Notes under the pieces: model-generated
The model's input: only the letters and a program-made list of their open reading frames with translations
Databases searched by the model: none
Told to the model about the DNA's origin: nothing
Assembly (NCBI RefSeq): GCF_009727055.1
Contig: NC_052350.1
Span: 16,599,129 to 16,663,128 of the forward strand
Origin: Benincasa hispida
Lineage: Eukaryota > Streptophyta > Magnoliopsida > Cucurbitales > Cucurbitaceae
DNA length: 64,000 nt
Reading direction: 5' to 3'
Shown: piece by piece, positions 61,336 to 64,000 of the stretch
Layout: the number at the start of each line of letters is the position of its first letter
Position numbering within the stretch: position 1 is the stretch's first letter
Program-made: the position numbers and the translations under genes

Positions 61336-64000
61336 TCCCGTAGACTCAGACTCTCCAGATGACCTTCGAACACTTTAGTCGTGAGAGCCTTTGTAAACGA
61401 ATCAGCAACGTTGTGCTCTGACGCGATCTTCGTGACTATTATTTCACCGCGATGCACAATCTCCCTGATCAAATGATATTTCCGTTCAATATGATTGCTT
61501 CTACGATGACTCCAAGGTTCCTTTGAATTTTCCACAGTTCCGATGTTATCACAATAGAGAGTGATCGGAAAAGACATATTTGGAACAACTTCCAAATCTA
61601 TAAGGAACTTTATAAGCCAAACAGCCTCTTTAGCAGCTTTACAAGCGGCTACGTATTCAGCTTCCATAGTGGAATCCGTGATGCATACAACCCCTCCATT
61701 CAGAGTGAACATTGACCCTGATGTCGATTTCTAAGAATCTCTATTAGTCTGAAAGTCAGAGTCTGTGTATCCTGTAAGAATCAAATCCTTATTTTCATAT
61801 ACGAGCATATAGTCTCTCGTTCTTCGAAGATACTTGAGAATCGTTTTGACCGTCGTCCAATGATCTAATCCTAGATTGGATTGATAACGACTGGCAATCC
61901 CCACTGCATAGCAAATGTCATGTCTAGTACATAACATTGCATACATAAGGCTTCCAACAGTTGCAGCATAGGGAATTCGTCTCATTTCCTCAACCTCTTG
62001 AGGTGTCTTAGGACATTGTTCCTTAGACAAAGTAATTCTATGCCTGAAGGGTAATAAACTCCTATTGGAATTCTGTATCGAGTACTGATCAACATCTTGT
62101 CAATGTACGATGTCTGAGTCAAGGCCAATCTCTTGTTCTTACGATCCCGAATGATCTGGATCCCTAGAACATACTGCGCTACTTCTAAATCTTTCATTTT
62201 GAATTCGGCGTCTAGCCATTTTTTAATATCAGTCAAAAAACCTACATCATTCCTCATGAGTAGGATATCATCCACATACAACACCAGGAAAACTACTGAG
62301 CTATTGATGATTTTCTTGTAAACACAAGGCTTATCAACATTCTGATCATAAAATGTGGAACAATGAAACCCTCTAATTGAGCTATGTAGATGGTCTTCTC
62401 AAGATTACAATTCAGAAAGGCAGTTTTGACGTCCATTTTCCATATCTCATAATCATAAAATATGGCTATGGATAGGAGTATTCTGATAGACTTTAACATG
62501 ACAACAGGTGAGAAAGTCTCCTCATAGTCCACTCACTCGACTTGGGTATAACCCTTACCAAGAGTCTAGCCTTAAATGTCTGCACCTTTCCATCTATACC
62601 TCGTTTTCTCTTGTAGATCCACTTATACCCTATAGGTTTTACCCCATCAGGCTAATCCACAAGTTCCCATACAGAATTGAAGTACATAGACTCCATTTCC
62701 TGATTCATGGCTTTAATCCACTCATCTTTGTCAACATCCTCCATTGCTTGCTTATAAGACAATAGATCCTCAACTCCACCATTAGACATGATGTTTTGGG
62801 CTTTAGTCAAACCCATGTAGCATTTTGGTGGGTTTGCAAACCTCCCACTACATCGATGCAGTCTCAACTCTTTAGATGGTTGACTAGATGAACCGACATC
62901 AACAACTTTTATTGATCTATCAGTCTGTTCAACAACTCTTGTTGAACTCTCAGTAGTCTCACTAGAAATCTCATGTAAAACAATCTTGCTTTGTGGTTTA
63001 TGATCCCTGATGTGGTTTTCTTCCAAGAAGATAACATTTGCCGACACAAACACTTTGTTCTCACTTGGATCGTAGAAGTATCCACCCCTCGTTTCCTTGG
63101 GGTAGCCTACAAAGAGGCAAACTTTCGAACGCGGTTCCAAGTTTTTAGTGTTAGCCACTAGCACATGGGCCGAACATCCCCAAATCCTGAAGTGGCATAA
63201 ACTACTTTTACGACCTCTCCATAGCTCAAAAGGTGTTTTAGAAACACTCGTCGAGGAAACGTTGTTCAAAATATAACAAGCAGTCTCCACTGCAAATCCC
63301 CAAAACGAGTCTAGAAGATGAGCATAACTCATTATAGACCGAGCCATGTCCAACAGGGTTCTGTTTCTCCTTTCTGATACACCATTTTATTGAGGTGTAC
63401 CTGGAGCCGAGAGTTTGGGACGTGATTCCATGTTCTATCATATAGTTCTAAAATTTGAGGTCCATATACTCTTCACCACGATCAGATCGTAGTGTTTTTA
63501 TCTTCTTACCTAACAAGTTTTCAACTTCAGCCTTATACTCCTTGAACTTTTCAAGAGCGTTAGACTTATGTTGCATTAGATATAAATACCCATATCTTGA
63601 ATAATCATCTATGGAAGAGATGAAATATTCATACCCACCTCGAGCTCTAACACTCATCGGCCCACAGAGGCCTGAATATATAAGCTTCAAGGTTTCTTCG
63701 GCTCTATAACCTTTTCCAGTAAAAGATCGTTTGGTTATCTTGCCTTCAAGGCATGATTCACATACCAGCAAGGAGTTTTCTTCTAAACTCTTTAGAAGTC
63801 CACATTTCACCAACTTCTCAATCCTAGTGAAGTTGATGTGGCCTAACCTTAGATGCTAAATATGGGCATTTTCCTTGGGAGAAACCTTTGATCTTTTTGC
63901 TGTTGTTGCTGCTTTGAACAATTTAGTATTAAGCAAGGCTTTTATGACTAACGGTGTTAGTAGATACAAATTATTTTCCATTGAGCCAAAACCAATCTCC
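61314..64000 (-). pseudogene. Copia element C, pol (GAG-pre-integrase to RNase H), continues past the window
   Basis: In minus-strand order: GAG-pre-integrase (HLRLGHINFTRIEKLVKCGL, SCLEGKITKRSFTGKGYRAE) and integrase core (LIYSGLCGPMSVRARGGYEY; FISSIDDYSRYGYLYLMQHK; LRSDRGEEYMDLKF; 63813-63448). Then the integrase C-terminal part (MDMARSIMSYAHLLDSFWGF; PFELWRGRKSSLCHFRIWGC; 63353-62652), RT ([40 protein letters not shown] with YVDD intact; 62532-61982) and RNase H (TDSTMEAEYVAACKAAKEAV; ITLYCDN; 61712-61314). Each piece is separated by a stop or frameshift. The last residues (SLKQS) are read from LTR DNA, because a deletion joined pol to the LTR. Confidence 0.9.

Overview
This is nuclear DNA of a flowering plant. 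The genes contain introns with GT..AG borders, the spacers are very AT-rich, and more than half of the window is nested plant transposable elements. The style of the low-copy repeats (for example the TGATAGAAGTCTATCA family) and the gene sequences suggest a eudicot, possibly a cucurbit; that guess rests on familiarity and was not tested. Assembly seams are visible: a 10-N gap (4729-4738), a single N inside a TA microsatellite (17788), and a 38-bp Tn5/Nextera mate-pair junction adapter built into the sequence (50098-50135).

Only three host genes can be supported. (1) Minus strand, about 2413-4463: a TsaA/TRMO-type tRNA N6-methyladenosine methyltransferase. Eight exons can be read, and the 3' end runs leftwards into a Ty1/copia element sitting in the following intron. 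(2) Plus strand, 5409-8688: a nine-exon, 400-residue BNR/Asp-box sialidase-like protein with an N-terminal membrane anchor, divergent from gene 1. (3) Plus strand, 43696-47183: a complete three-exon SMAX1-type (Clp-like) strigolactone/karrikin signalling repressor of 1040 residues with an EAR motif.

The rest, left to right: 1-2380, a degenerate copia element (minus). 10242-10768, a hAT-like non-autonomous element. 11989 to about 19.4 kb, the 5' part of a CACTA (En/Spm) transposon with TNP2-like and TNP1/Transposase_24-like genes, both broken, ending in a tandem repeat of about 285 bp. About 20.6-31.8 kb, a second, internally deleted CACTA split by an 8.9-kb Tekay-like chromovirus (21531-30399; 2-kb LTRs, perfect CAAAA target duplication). 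31.8-43.4 kb, AT-rich intergenic DNA with a foldback element, a 769-bp terminal-inverted-repeat element and a LINE relic. 48.89-51.07 kb, a foldback repeat opened by a 1.88-kb Mutator-like element with a perfect 9-bp target duplication; that element carries a GC-rich palindromic tandem array and the adapter. 51321-51449, a tRNA-derived SINE. 51774-52396, a second hAT-like element. 52837-64000, copia elements nested inside one another.

No operons, CRISPR arrays or tRNA/rRNA genes were seen, and no new molecular system can be claimed. The most distinctive signals are the nested insertion architecture, the MULE with its palindromic array, and the sequencing adapter.
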